DNA from: Galerina marginata
Taxonomy: Eukaryota; Basidiomycota; Agaricomycetes; Agaricales; Galerinaceae
Reading direction: 5' to 3'
Length of the DNA: 64,000 nucleotides
Assembly: GCA_023014335.1 (NCBI GenBank)
Contig: JAECYW010000021.1
Coordinates: 744,001-808,000 of the forward strand
Within the stretch, counting starts at the first letter, position 1, and every line of letters starts with the position of its first letter. Made by a program: the position numbers and the translations under genes. Positions 34,971 to 44,725 of the stretch are shown here, in pieces. The notes under the pieces are model-generated. The model searched no databases. It saw only the letters and a list, made by a program, of their open reading frames with translations, and was not told where the DNA came from.

Positions 34971-35612
34971 ATCACCGGAGAGGGCCAGGTGATAACCGTT
35001 TGCCGATGGCACCAGTGGTGCGGAATAAGTATCACCAGAGCTATCCAAGTGATATTTATCAACGTAAAACCCAATCCAGAGCGACCATTGGTTTGGAGGA
35101 GGGAAATCCGTTCATCGGACCTGTCCAGATGAACGGTGCTTGGTGGTTTCGGTCAAAGATACAGCCAGTTCATCAGAGCGATCCAGATGAACTTGGCTTG
35201 TAGGAAGGGAAGACATCGAGGACTTGGCCAAATGCGTCGTTTTGTTTGGCGACACCCTCGTGGCCAAACAATCAACCCGAATCATTTCTATTCTCAGTTC
35301 AACTTCCTCCGTCAAATCCACCACCACCACCAAGTCCAACATCACATCACTGACACTGCTGGGTATGCTTCCATCGCGTCAATTTCTTTGTGTTTTACAT
35401 CTTACTCACGTTGTTTTGCGTTTTCTTTCAGCCGTGCCCGCTTACCGCTGCAGCGCCCGCCGTCGTCGCCCGCTTAGTTCGTTTGTATCCCATACAACGA
35501 AATTTGCTCAAGTTGGCTAACGCTTGCAGCACCCGCCGCCGTCATTTTGTTTGTATTGCATACAACGAAACGTGCTCAAGTTGGAACCGTTGTATCCATA
35601 CACAGTTCTCCT
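34971..35612. repeat. Mixed dyad array between ORF A and ORF B (left)
   Basis: Family 1: 34,971-34,993 (ATCACC/GGTGAT), 35,030-35,054 (TATCAC/GTGATA), 35,108-35,136 (CCGTTCATC/GATGAACGG), 35,167-35,193 (AGTTCATC/GATGAACT); all have a central RGAGCNNTCCA-like 10-11 bp. Family 3: about 35,241-35,271 (TTGTTTGGC/GCCAAACAA). Family 2: about 35,477-35,510, 35,549-35,580 and 35,587-35,612. The array occupies the whole spacer upstream of ORF B. The mirror array is 54,603-55,244. Confidence 0.85.
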
Positions 35613-35698
35613 TCGCTCAGGCAATTCGCGTCCTATTGGCCAGGACTTTTCTGGTGTAGATAATCTGAAATTGTAGCTCCATCTCACAGTACTCAATT

Positions 35699-38600
35699 AT
35701 GTGTAAGTACTCACATTGATCTGACTACTTTATCAATTCTAACCTCCTCGATCTCTCCGTCTAGCCCTATCAACTGTCCCAAAACCGGCGTCATACTTTT
35801 TTCGCGATCGTTTACCAAACTACCAGATGATGTGTGATGGCCATGTCTTTACCTCCCCAAACCAAGAATCTTTGCCACATCCGCTTCCCCTTGATACTGA
35901 ACTTGGCCCAATGCCGTCTCCAGAAGAACTTCGATGTCGCGTTTGGGCAACACCGACCACCCCATATACCGCGTTCATCTTCAAAACGCCCTTATTTGGT
36001 CCTATGATGGGTCGCTTTGACAAATACAAGATCGAGAACGATGCTCATAACTGGCATTTGCCCCGAAACACCTGCAAATCGTGGAAGCGGTTTGAGCACG
36101 GCATGCGTGATGCTGCGGCGAAGCTATCGTCCCTTTTCTTTTCTACACACCCTGACTTTCGACCCTTCTGGGATATCCCTCAAAATCCTAGTTCCTACGG
36201 CTATTTCGATACCCATGATTCTGAACAAGCGGCTCTTGAAGCCGTCACTTCTTCAATTGACGGTTTCATCGTCTTTTCGGGATATCTATCCTTTCTTATC
36301 GCCCTCTGCCGGTTTTGTCCCCCATCCAGGGGCCCTTTACAAACCACAGCAGAGTTGTTTAAGTCTGCTGGCGTCGAAGTACACCCCGAGTGGATACAGG
36401 GTCTTCATGATTCGGGTATCGGCAATTTCAGTGTGGACCAACGGTCCCGCATAGGATTAATCGTCAAGATTTCCGATTGCAATTGGATCAACCTGGTACC
36501 CATTGTAATCAAGGCCAATGTCTCGGTTTGGCTCTTCTGGGGTAAACCGCCTTTCTCGATACCTCGGCAATCCTGGGTGTCAGACTTGGAACCAGCACCT
36601 TTTTGGACACCCTTGTCGACCCCGCCCGAGCATTCTTCCTCATCTGCGCCCAATCAACCCTCCTCGTCAATCCCAGGTGGCTTTCCTCCTGTTATACCTG
36701 GAAGCGGTCAGCGACCGGGGGAAACAATACGGGCATTTCTGGCGCGTCATAAAGAGAAAAATGCACGAACCCTTTTAGAGGAAACGAGGCAGGAGAGGCA
36801 GATACGATTGAATCGTCAGCTCGCGAATGCGAATCATCACAAACCTGGTAATAATGGTGCCAGAGTGTATCGCTGGGTGGACGTTGACGGATTTCGCATT
36901 AGAACCCTTCTTAATCGTGATTTGGTTGAGGAATACTGGTTCGAGTGGGGTAAATCGCAGCGGAGGTACGACGCTTTTTCAAACCAGTGGGACTGTTGCT
37001 CAGACCTACCGTCCGATTCCGATGACGAGGACGATTGTGTATCGGATGCTTCTTCCACAATATTGCCCATAAATACAAAACGAAGAGCACCTCAATTGAA
37101 TCAAAGATCATCTCCCCCTGTTAAGGCTACATCTGATGTGACAGTCAACACATCGTCTGTCGTTTCGCCGGAGGTTTCACTATCGTCTTCTCAATTTAAC
37201 CACATTGCCGCTCCGTCTGTCGAGTTCGGTTGCTCTGCAGACCTCCCGACCACCTCTTTCCCGATGCCACCTCCAGCTTCCTCTTCACCTCCCAGAATGG
37301 CACCTGATATGTCAGTTGATGCACCACCTGAGGTCTCAGTGGAAGATCCCCGGTACCTTCCGCACCGTGAGGTTCCTGGGCGAGTCTCGTCTTCCAGTGG
37401 CTCTTCATCGAGAGTTCTTGTCAGTAATGCACCACACTCGCCAGGTGTGGCACAATGTCCTCCAGCGCCTCCTCCAGTGACATCACACGCTTCTCTTCCA
37501 CCTCGTCGTACAACGCCTGATGTGGTACTTGAGCCGCTGGCTGAACAGGGGTACGATTCGAATGGTGCTCGTGTTGCGTGGTCAACAAACGACGACGACG
37601 ACAGCTATGACCCTCTCCGCACCTCAGTGGAGGACGTTATTGCAGTAAATCGCTCCACGCAAACTAAGCTCCCACCGCCGCCGTTTCAGTCTATCGAGGA
37701 TATTGTCTACTATAGATATGGCTTCGCTTTCAATGAAACTACATATGATGGTCTCCCACCATATTTTGATAAAGCCGAAAATCCCTTTAATCACTGGACA
37801 ACAGTCTGCCATGCTGTTGGTGGATATGGTCTCTCCTCGTCGACTGCCAACCACCGACCTATAACGGATTTCCTGGTGGCTCTGCTCAATTCCAAGCGTC
37901 CGTTCCATGATGTTCCTGGGATGTTCTGGGACTTGAGTCCTGCAAATGGCGAGCAGCTGAAGGATTTAGAGCCGAAGTGTCTTACTATTGAAGTCAAGGA
38001 GTTCCAAACCGGAGTCCTCTGCCTCCTCCACCCTCGTGCCTCAGACTCTGTAGAGAATCCACCGTGGGTGGTTGCTGTTCCACCTATAACTGCCTTGGAG
38101 TGTATTCGGCGCGACCTTGGACCTTCTTCGATTGACATCGCCGAGTATCTGATGGAGCAAGGGATGCCATTTAATACGTTACTTCCTTTTGAGCGTTGCT
38201 CAGGCTCATCTCATCGTCCGCCTCAACCTCTGGAACGCCCACTCCTGGGGGACCGGTCAGCTGGGCACAACTTTGACCGTGCTGATTCCGCGGCATATGC
38301 AACACTTCGGGACTCGTTTTTACTTGCTCAGCATAACAGTCGTCGGGCCCTTTCCTTTGGTGGTATCATTGCTCGCTTGGCCAGGAATGTCCTGCCAGAC
38401 TCCGATATTCTTGCCGGTCCCTCCTCGAGTGCACGCAGAGGAGAGCAAATACTTTTTATAAGTGGGCAGGAGACCATGGTTGATGATCAACTCTCGGAGG
38501 AGGAACTGGATTTGATATGTGGGACCTACAGAGTAGCAACTGGAAAGGGCGGTAGGTATCTCTATTACTGGCTGTCCTCCCACCTGACTAATCCCTGCTG

Positions 38601-38889
38601 TTTATTAGCCCAGACATCTATGTGCTCTTGGTTTCCTCGGGCTAATGTATGGGCATCCACTGGGTACAACGTCGGTTATTGGAATCGAGAATGCGAGGAT
38701 TGGTACATCAACCGAGTTGATTCCATACTGGACGGAACAGCGAAGCCATTAACTACACATCAATGGCGGCAGCAAATTCGAAAGAATAGGCAGGCACCAA
38801 AGCTCGTCTTCCAGATGAACAAGGTGGCAGAGGCGTATCTCCAATCTTCGCTAGCATCATCGTTTACCATTACCCCTATGTCGCATTAA
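35699..38889 (+). CDS. ORF B, large transposon-associated protein, 1042 aa
   Basis: Exon 1 is only ATGT (35,699-35,702), followed by a 62-bp GTAAGT..TAG intron and one long exon 35,765-38,889. The joined start reads MSLSTVPKPASYFFRDRLPN, a continuous and conserved beginning (also seen in the fragment at 6.9 kb), so I prefer it over the downstream ATG at 35,827. N-terminal third is globular (LGPMPSPEELRCRVWATP; WHLPRNTCKSWKRFEHGMRD). The middle has a Pro/Ser linker, a helical segment RQERQIRLNRQLAN and a YRWVDVDGFRIRTLL..YWFEWG block, followed by an acidic SDSDDEDD patch. The C-terminal half contains YYRYGFAFNETTYDGLPPYF and long helical parts. It recalls a large uncharacterised Agaricomycete family found near transposons. 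No catalytic motif recognised. This left copy has no stop or frameshift. Confidence 0.7.
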
Positions 38890-39000
38890 ATCTTGTCGCT
38901 TTGGCCGCCTTAATTTGTATCTTATATTGTATAATCTCGCGTTGTTTTTGGGTTCGCTTTAATGATACATAATTCAATTCTAACCCCACCTCCGCCATTG
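36177..39000 (+). repeat. Inner diverged inverted repeat, left side
   Basis: This part of ORF B and about 110 bp after its stop pairs with 53,601-51,140 on the minus strand. Unlike the outer arms, it differs by numerous substitutions and by indels (Cyc8-like insert, about 445-bp deletion, 115-bp insert and a 51-bp indel, all relative to the left copy). Confidence 0.85.
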
Positions 39001-40489
39001 AGATCATAGATGACTTTTGAAGCAATCAATATCCGTGTCACGTGGAAATGCTTACGCTGCCAGTACCAGCGCAATCGTCGAGTGTCAAGTTTGATCAATT
39101 CCTTCGCCGAATCCCACTACCGCTCCAGGTGCTTCTCAATTGCGCTGTCTCCATCGCATCGTCGGCATCGATGATTTGTATCTTTATCATTTTGTTTCGT
39201 ATCTTACTCACATTATACGCGTTTATTTTCTGCTGTGCCCTCAGCGCCCGCTGTCGTTTCGCCCACCTATTTCGTTTGTATCTGATACAGCGAAATCACT
39301 TTTGAATGTCAGGATCTGATACATCGAACTCACCACTCATCGACCAGGATTTCTTTTGTATCGATACGCAGAAATCTTAGCCCCGTTCGCTGCTTTACCT
39401 ATCCGACGTTACCCCCTGGCTTCACCTCTGCACCAATTTCACTTTTTGTGCTATGTACCTCATGCAAACGAATTCAACCTTGGCGTGGCCGTTCGTCTTA
39501 TGGATGAACCCTCTCAGCGTCTGATCAACTATTCAAACACCTTATGCTCATCGGACAGGAAATGCCCGATCCTTCGACGTACGTTTTTTCCTTCATTTGA
39601 ACACTTTGTTACTCATAATTATCTCTTGCTCCTAGTCCTGACCCGATCGTACTGCGAGAAAATAACATTCAACACTGACAGCGGCTTCGTCGTGGCCACC
39701 GCCGCTCCAGGAGTCCAGGTACTTCTCAATGGCGCCGTCTCCATCGCACCGTCGGCGTCGATGGTATGTGTCTTTATTATTTGTTTTGTGTCTTATTCTA
39801 CTCACATCATACACGTTTACTTTCAGCTGTGCCTCCAGCGCCCGCTGTCATTTCGCCTACCTTCGTCTGACCAATGGTTCAGACACCTTATTCTCATGAT
39901 GGGTACGTGCGCTAGCATGGGCGGCAATGCCAAATCTTCCGAACATTCGCCCAACAAAGCATTGTATCAGATACATGCTTTTTAGAAGGCGGGCTCGTAT
40001 GTTGGTACCACCTCTGCCCATCAGTCTCGGTGTCTCCGTCGACATCGCCCGCTGTTTCCTACATCAGGGGCTCATCAGCCTCGATCTTATTCAGTAAACC
40101 AAATATGCTGCGGATTTCTTTTGTATATAATACACAAAAATTTGCACACACACTACCATTGGATCGCACAATTTATCGCTCGCCAACCGTGTCAGTTCGG
40201 CAGTGTACAAATTTCAGTTATACACACTGAGTTGGCATTGCGAACAATGGCATCCTCCCCGTTGGATCACCGTTGCCCCCGTAACTCCTTCGCGCTGATA
40301 CGCACTGAGTTGGGCTCTTCAACAGACCATCGCAGTTGACCGCGCTCTTCGACGCCAGGATCTTTATCCCGGATACTCCTCTCTTTTGTGTATGATCCAT
40401 TGAGACTGAGTTATCCCGGAAGCCGAGACTGCCGACCTCAAGGCATTTCCTATCCTTCAACAACCTCTCTTCGTCTATCCATGTTATTC
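38890..40489. other. Gene-free spacer with family-2 dyads
   Basis: No gene seen. Family-2 dyads occur at about 39,266-39,296, 39,350-39,376 and 40,106-40,135, separated by pieces that resemble each other (for example 39,120-39,250 and 39,715-39,850, which share ggtacttctcaat..gccgtctccatcgca type sequence), so the stretch contains an imperfect internal direct duplication. Confidence 0.55.
39115..39880. repeat. Imperfect direct duplication
   Basis: The block ccaggtgcttctcaattgcg through ctatttcgtttgtatctg (39,125-39,280) is related to 39,712-39,870 (ccaggtacttctcaatggcg and onwards, including the tctttatcatttt and cttactc words). Spacing is about 590 bp. Confidence 0.6.
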
Positions 40490-41915
40490 CTTCTAGAAAC
40501 GCAGCAACGACATACAACTGTCTTTGCGAACAGTGCATCCTGGATTGTGGGCATGGCCCTGATGGTTCACCTCTGGGGAAAACCCTGCCGCTAGCCCAGC
40601 GCATCCCCCATCTCAGGCGTGTGCAAGCTGAGGCGGCTGTCCGTAAAGCCACGGTTAGCCAGCAGCGACTGGACACTTCTTCTATTCTCCGAGGTCCCTC
40701 GCAATCGGCTTCGACTCCCCGTGCTCGTCCAGAGGTTCTTCCCTCTGGGCCTCTCTCCCCTCCTGCGGGCAGCAAGGCTAAGCTTGACAAGCGCGAGCGA
40801 GACCGCCGCACCGCGAAAGCCCACAAGATCCTTGATGTCGTCGAGCGTAGGTCGCAAGAATGCCGCCAAGCACTTAGTTCTCCTGCGTTCTCACTTGCCG
40901 ACCTCACAAACTTGCGTCAGGAAATTAGCCAACTTCAGAAGTCTTTCGATGCTGTGAAGCGCGACGTACCCACAGTTAATCAGCCCGCAAAGTCATTGTT
41001 GGCGAACGTCTTGCCCACCTTCAGAGCAGCTATAGCGAGTTTTGTACCGCACATCCTGTACCTGAAGAACCGGAACTCTACAATACAGGTGAATTTGATT
41101 TCGCCTCGAATCTATGCTTCTTTTATCTTACTCCTGATCTATTCTTCAGATCATCTTTTTGACTTGCCAATCAATGCCAATGATCCTTTTGCTCAGATCG
41201 CCATGCTCATTGCTGTTGTTTGCAACGTGATGATCGGTGCGAGCCGCCGTCTTGGGGATCTCATTGTCGGCCTCCTCACAGTCATGCTGGCTTGGTCTGT
41301 TTACGGTCGTTCTGGGAAGCTGGACGCACACCAGCAATTTGTTGTTGATCAAGTTCTGGTCACTCTCAATACGGTGTTGAAGAGGTTCAATCTAGATGGC
41401 AAGACAGAGATTCATGCAGTTTGCCCAGCCTGCCATTGTACATACCCCCCCTAAATTTATTCCAGGATCTGATAGGCCCATCTACCCCGAAGAGTGCACC
41501 AACAATCCAGACCCTGATATGACCTGCACAGGTACATCCTGTCTTGGATGGAAGACCTAACCGCTCTGCATCCTGACGCAAAGCATAGCGTCAACGGACA
41601 TATGGCCATCCACATATATGAATTCCTCCGATTTTTTGGCCCAGTACGCTCATGGTGGTGTTTCCCTTTTGAACATGTGATTGGGCAGCTCCAACAACTT
41701 CCAAGTAATCATAAATTTGGTATGTTGTTTCTTGATGCATCGACACATCGACACAGTCTTTTGTTGATAATATCCTTAGGTGACTTAGAGGGCTCCATGC
41801 TGTCATCATTTTCATGCACAGCTCAATTAAAGCACTGGCTTTTCTTGCCTGGATTGCCCTCTGGCCCTCAAGGTGTGCAAGACTGTGTTTGATAAGGCCC
41901 TTGGTATGGTATACA
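40490..41915 (+). pseudogene. tnp2: Internally deleted Tnp2 transposase copy
   Basis: N-terminal part from TYNCLCEQCILDCGHGPDGS through PLGKTLPLAQRIPHLRRV and the block IAMLIAVVCNVMIGASRRLG to CPACHCTYPP matches the transposase of the arms. A run of seven C at about 41,446-41,452 shifts the frame; the following FIPGSDRPIYPEECTNNPDP continues the family sequence in another frame. At about 41,530 the sequence jumps directly to the C-terminal MEDLTALHPDAKHSVNGHMA..FGPVRSWWCFPFEHVIG block, so the whole catalytic centre with both acidic motifs is gone. It ends near 41,915 at VCKTVFDKALG, abutting the REase-kinase gene 3' end. Confidence 0.8.
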
Positions 41916-41927
41916 CAATGCCTAGCT

Positions 41928-43877
41928 TCAAATATCCTCATCTTCATCCTCCCCATCCTCATCCTCATCCTCATCCTCATCCTCATCCTCATCCTCATCC
42001 TCATCCTCATCCTCATCCTCATCCTCCTCATCCTTATCCTCCTCATCCCAATCCCCATCCTTCTCCTCATCTCCATCCCCATCCCCATCCTCATCCTCAT
42101 CCTCCCCATCCCCATCCTCTCCATCCTCCCTATTTCTATTCTCCCCATCCCCATCCTTTCCATCCTCCCTATTTCTATTCTCCCCATCCCCATCCTTTCC
42201 ATCCTCCCTATCTCTATTCTCCTCATTCCCATCCTTCTCATCCTCATCCTCATCATCCTCATATGTTCCATCCTCCCGGAGTGTTTCATGTTCAATCTTC
42301 TGTGGCCATTTTTCTAACCAACTTGTAACTTGTTCCAGCTCTGAATCCAACGTAATTTGTAATGAACCCAAAGGCAAGAATCCCCTAGACAGGAAAGAAT
42401 ATTTGCCTTTCCCAGACTCTCCTGAGAGGCTAAAGTCAACAACTTTCAGGCTGATGCCACCTTCCTTTTCTTCGAGAAACCCTTGAGAATTGATTTTGGC
42501 CAGGATGTGGTGTGGGTATAAACCACCATGAACATAATTTTTCTGCTGAAGTGTTTCAACAATCTTCAACACTGCTTTTTCAACTGCAGCCTTTGCAGCC
42601 TTTGCCTGTGCGTAGTTGTCATGTTCTAAGTCATTGAGTGTTGCCCATCCTGGCTGATCCTTTGATGGTGGCTGTAGATACTCCATGAAGACCGTTGTGA
42701 GATAGTCATCTGGTGGACTGTGATGCATCAGAAACTGGGGTGCAAACCCTTCTTTGTAAAGATAATCGTGTACAGCTTCCCCATATGTCTGCTTTTCAGC
42801 ACGGCTCAGGATCTTTGCAATGTAGGTTGAGTGTTGTTGTAGAGTTTTCCTGTTGGATATCTCAAGCTTCTGCAGATCCACATTTTCTTGAAATTTGCCA
42901 AGAAAAACACGGTTTGTCTTTAAAACCCGCAATGCCCTTGTGAAGGGAATTAAGAGTGGAAGTGTGGGATTTGCAATATAATACTCCGGGACCTGAGGGG
43001 CATTCCTAAATTATATGTAAAGATGCAGAATAGATGAATGAAACAATAGGGCTTACTCCAGGTATGGTACAGCCTGTTTCAGACTATAAAACAAGCAAGC
43101 CATCATTTGGATCGTTGGCTCAAAAGTCGTTTCCAAAAAGCTCGTGGTTTTTAAGTGTTCTATAAAGGGACCCACAGGGCTTGAAAAGCCAGCACTTATT
43201 GTCATTTTGGTCCCTGAAGAAAGTATAAGATCATGTAAAAAGGTGAGAGGATTTTACAAACCACTGAGGGAGATCAGAAAGACTGCATGGCCAGTATAGG
43301 GACCAGTCTTTGCAAGATCCGAACTAAGATACTCCTGCCAGTAACTTCCCACCTGAATGTTGGCATCACCTCCAGTTCCTTCCTCGGTTTTTATTTCAAC
43401 CATTGCCCATGGCTTGATTATTTTGCCTGTGGAGTCTGCCTCACCATAGACAATATCAAGAGGCCGAGGATTCTTTTCTCTGGAGACATCATTGAAACTC
43501 TCACTCTCTTTCCATTTGTGGGTGTCATCCTCTGGAAGGATTTGTTTGAGACCATCAAGAAAAGCAGCAAGCCAAAACTTGTGCTTCTTGTGCAACTCAG
43601 CAAGGGAAAACATCAGCTTCTGGACAGCTGCAGAGCACTGATTCATTGATGGGCTGCTAGAGTCATATGTATCCCTTGAAGAAGAAAAGTAGGATTGGGA
43701 TGAAAAGTTCCTGAAAGCCCGATGCAGTAGGATTACTGATATGGGAGGATTGGTTGAATAAGGCCGACCATTATACACTACTGTCTTGGGATTGAGTTGG
43801 TGTTTGTACCAGTTGTCACTTTTGCAGAGTGTGGAGGGTGCAGCTTTGACTGTGTGCTTATAAGGATTAGTTGCCAT
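41928..43877 (-). CDS. REase-kinase fusion, Crinkler-associated type, 616 aa
   Basis: Three exons, 43,877-43,262, 43,213-43,057 and 43,005-41,928, with GT-AG introns of 48 and 51 bp (the first with donor GTTTGT), give an uninterrupted 616-aa protein. Residues about 137-183 fit a PD-(D/E)XK nuclease: Asp141 in LDIVYGE, Glu161 and Lys163 in MVEIKTEEGTG, then Gln175 and Tyr179. The second half looks kinase-like: FMEYLQPP hinge, KNYVHGGLYPHHILAKIN where HGD would be expected, and VVDFSLSGESG. The catalytic-loop Asp is therefore replaced by Gly, so kinase activity is doubtful. The C-terminal 100 residues are almost pure D/E with K and G, encoded by a CATCCT-type microsatellite. Fungal proteins with this REase-kinase layout are described among Crinkler-related effectors or conflict proteins; assignment is by motif and memory. 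Stop lies 13 bp from a transposase remnant. Confidence 0.65.
41940..42040. repeat. CATCCT hexanucleotide microsatellite
   Basis: Near-perfect catcct/tcatcc repetition with decay toward 42,260. Read on the minus strand it encodes the Asp/Glu tail of the REase-kinase gene; the plus-strand Pro/His or Ile/Leu frames are antisense artefacts. Confidence 0.95.
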
Positions 43878-43899
43878 TGTACAGGCTTTAGATGTTCAC

Positions 43900-44053
43900 A
43901 AGGTTGGAGGTGAAAGGCAAGGATGGATCAGATTTGATGGCACCACATCACATTTCATGGGAACAAAAGTTTGGAGGTGATCACTTTTCAGATTCAGAGA
44001 TCAGTGCGGGTTTGCTTCTATTCTACAATGACGACCCTCCCTCCTCTTAAGTG
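43900..44053. other. Upstream flank of REase-kinase gene
   Basis: Short intergenic sequence between the REase-kinase start (43,877) and the MITE. No recognisable promoter element. Confidence 0.4.
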
Positions 44054-44061
44054 CCAGAAAG
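44054..44061. repeat. Target site duplication of MITE, left copy
   Basis: CCAGAAAG, identical to 44,441-44,448. Removing the element and one copy restores a continuous sequence. Confidence 0.9.
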
Positions 44062-44440
44062 AGGACCCGGGAAGCTCCCTATAGTTGGTGTCCGCGAATT
44101 TGCGTTTTTGAGGCCCCAAATTTGTCAAATCTGTGTCCGATTTTTGCGTTTTTGAGGGCAGATTGGGTCCGGTCGGTACTATTGTTGGGGCAACAGAACC
44201 CAACGGAAGCTCGCGTTATCATGCATATATCATGACTGGACCACCCCCAACTTCACCTGCTTTTTGGGCAATCACAAATCACCAATACGAGCGCAAAAAA
44301 CCAAAAAATTTCCTTTTTTCGGATGTCACGTGTTAAAACCTCTGTCCGAAAGTGCGTTTTTGAGGGCGTCGAGCTTGCGTTTTTGAGGCCGATTTTTGGG
44401 ATTTTTGCGGACACCAAATATAGGGAGCTTCCCGGGTCCT
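44062..44440. mobile_element. 379-bp hAT-type MITE with 8-bp TSD
   Basis: Terminal inverted repeats of 34 bp with one mismatch: both ends read AGGACCCGGGAAGCTCCC then TATA, and after the mismatched base TTGGTGTCCGC. The 8-bp sequence CCAGAAAG flanks the element directly on both sides (44,054-44,061 and 44,441-44,448). An 8-bp target duplication fits the hAT superfamily. The inside is non-coding and repeats the phrase gcgtttttgagg several times. No transposase is present. Confidence 0.92.
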
Positions 44441-44448
44441 CCAGAAAG
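44441..44448. repeat. Target site duplication of MITE, right copy
   Basis: CCAGAAAG, identical to 44,054-44,061. Confidence 0.9.
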
Positions 44449-44554
44449 TCTACCGTGGAATACCAGAACCAGAACCAGAAACGCCTGCACTCTCAGTGAC
44501 TGAAAGGGTTGCAGAATCTTGAATTTAGTTCTTGCCCAATCTCCACTTGTATTC

Positions 44555-44725
44555 ATCCAGAAATGCGACATCACCTCATTGGGCTTCTTCGTCAAGGATG
44601 GCACGGTACGCGTATGGTCGATGCTTACGCGGAGGTCAGAGTATACACTAGGTGGCCATTCTGCGAGCGTCAATGTCATGAAATGGGGAGGCGGCGGAGG
44701 CAAGGGTGTTCTATCCTAATGCACA
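44555..44725 (+). pseudogene. WD40-repeat fragment
   Basis: KDGTVRVWSMLTRRSEYTLG followed by GHSASVNVMKWGGGGGKGVL reads as one WD40 blade and the start of the next. The WGGGG-GVL pattern reminds me of Notchless/Rsa4-type ribosome-assembly WD40 proteins, but the match is short. The reading frame decays after VLS. Treated as a gene fragment. Confidence 0.5.

Larger units (their letters stand above)
26215..36176 (+). repeat. Left arm of giant inverted repeat
   Basis: Position x on the left pairs with 90,215 minus x on the right. All long frames on both strands in this interval have mirror copies of identical length and translation at the expected coordinates, apart from the ORF A exon at 32,210-32,641, where one base differs. 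26,215 is only the mirror of the window end, so the true outer boundary is not visible. The inner boundary at 36,176 is real: beyond it the right side continues with a Cyc8-like insert and then diverged sequence. Confidence 0.95.

Noticed and set aside
41814..42328. Long Ile/Leu- or Pro/His-rich frames on the plus strand
   Set aside because: They are antisense readings of the CATCCT microsatellite that encodes the acidic tail of the REase-kinase gene.
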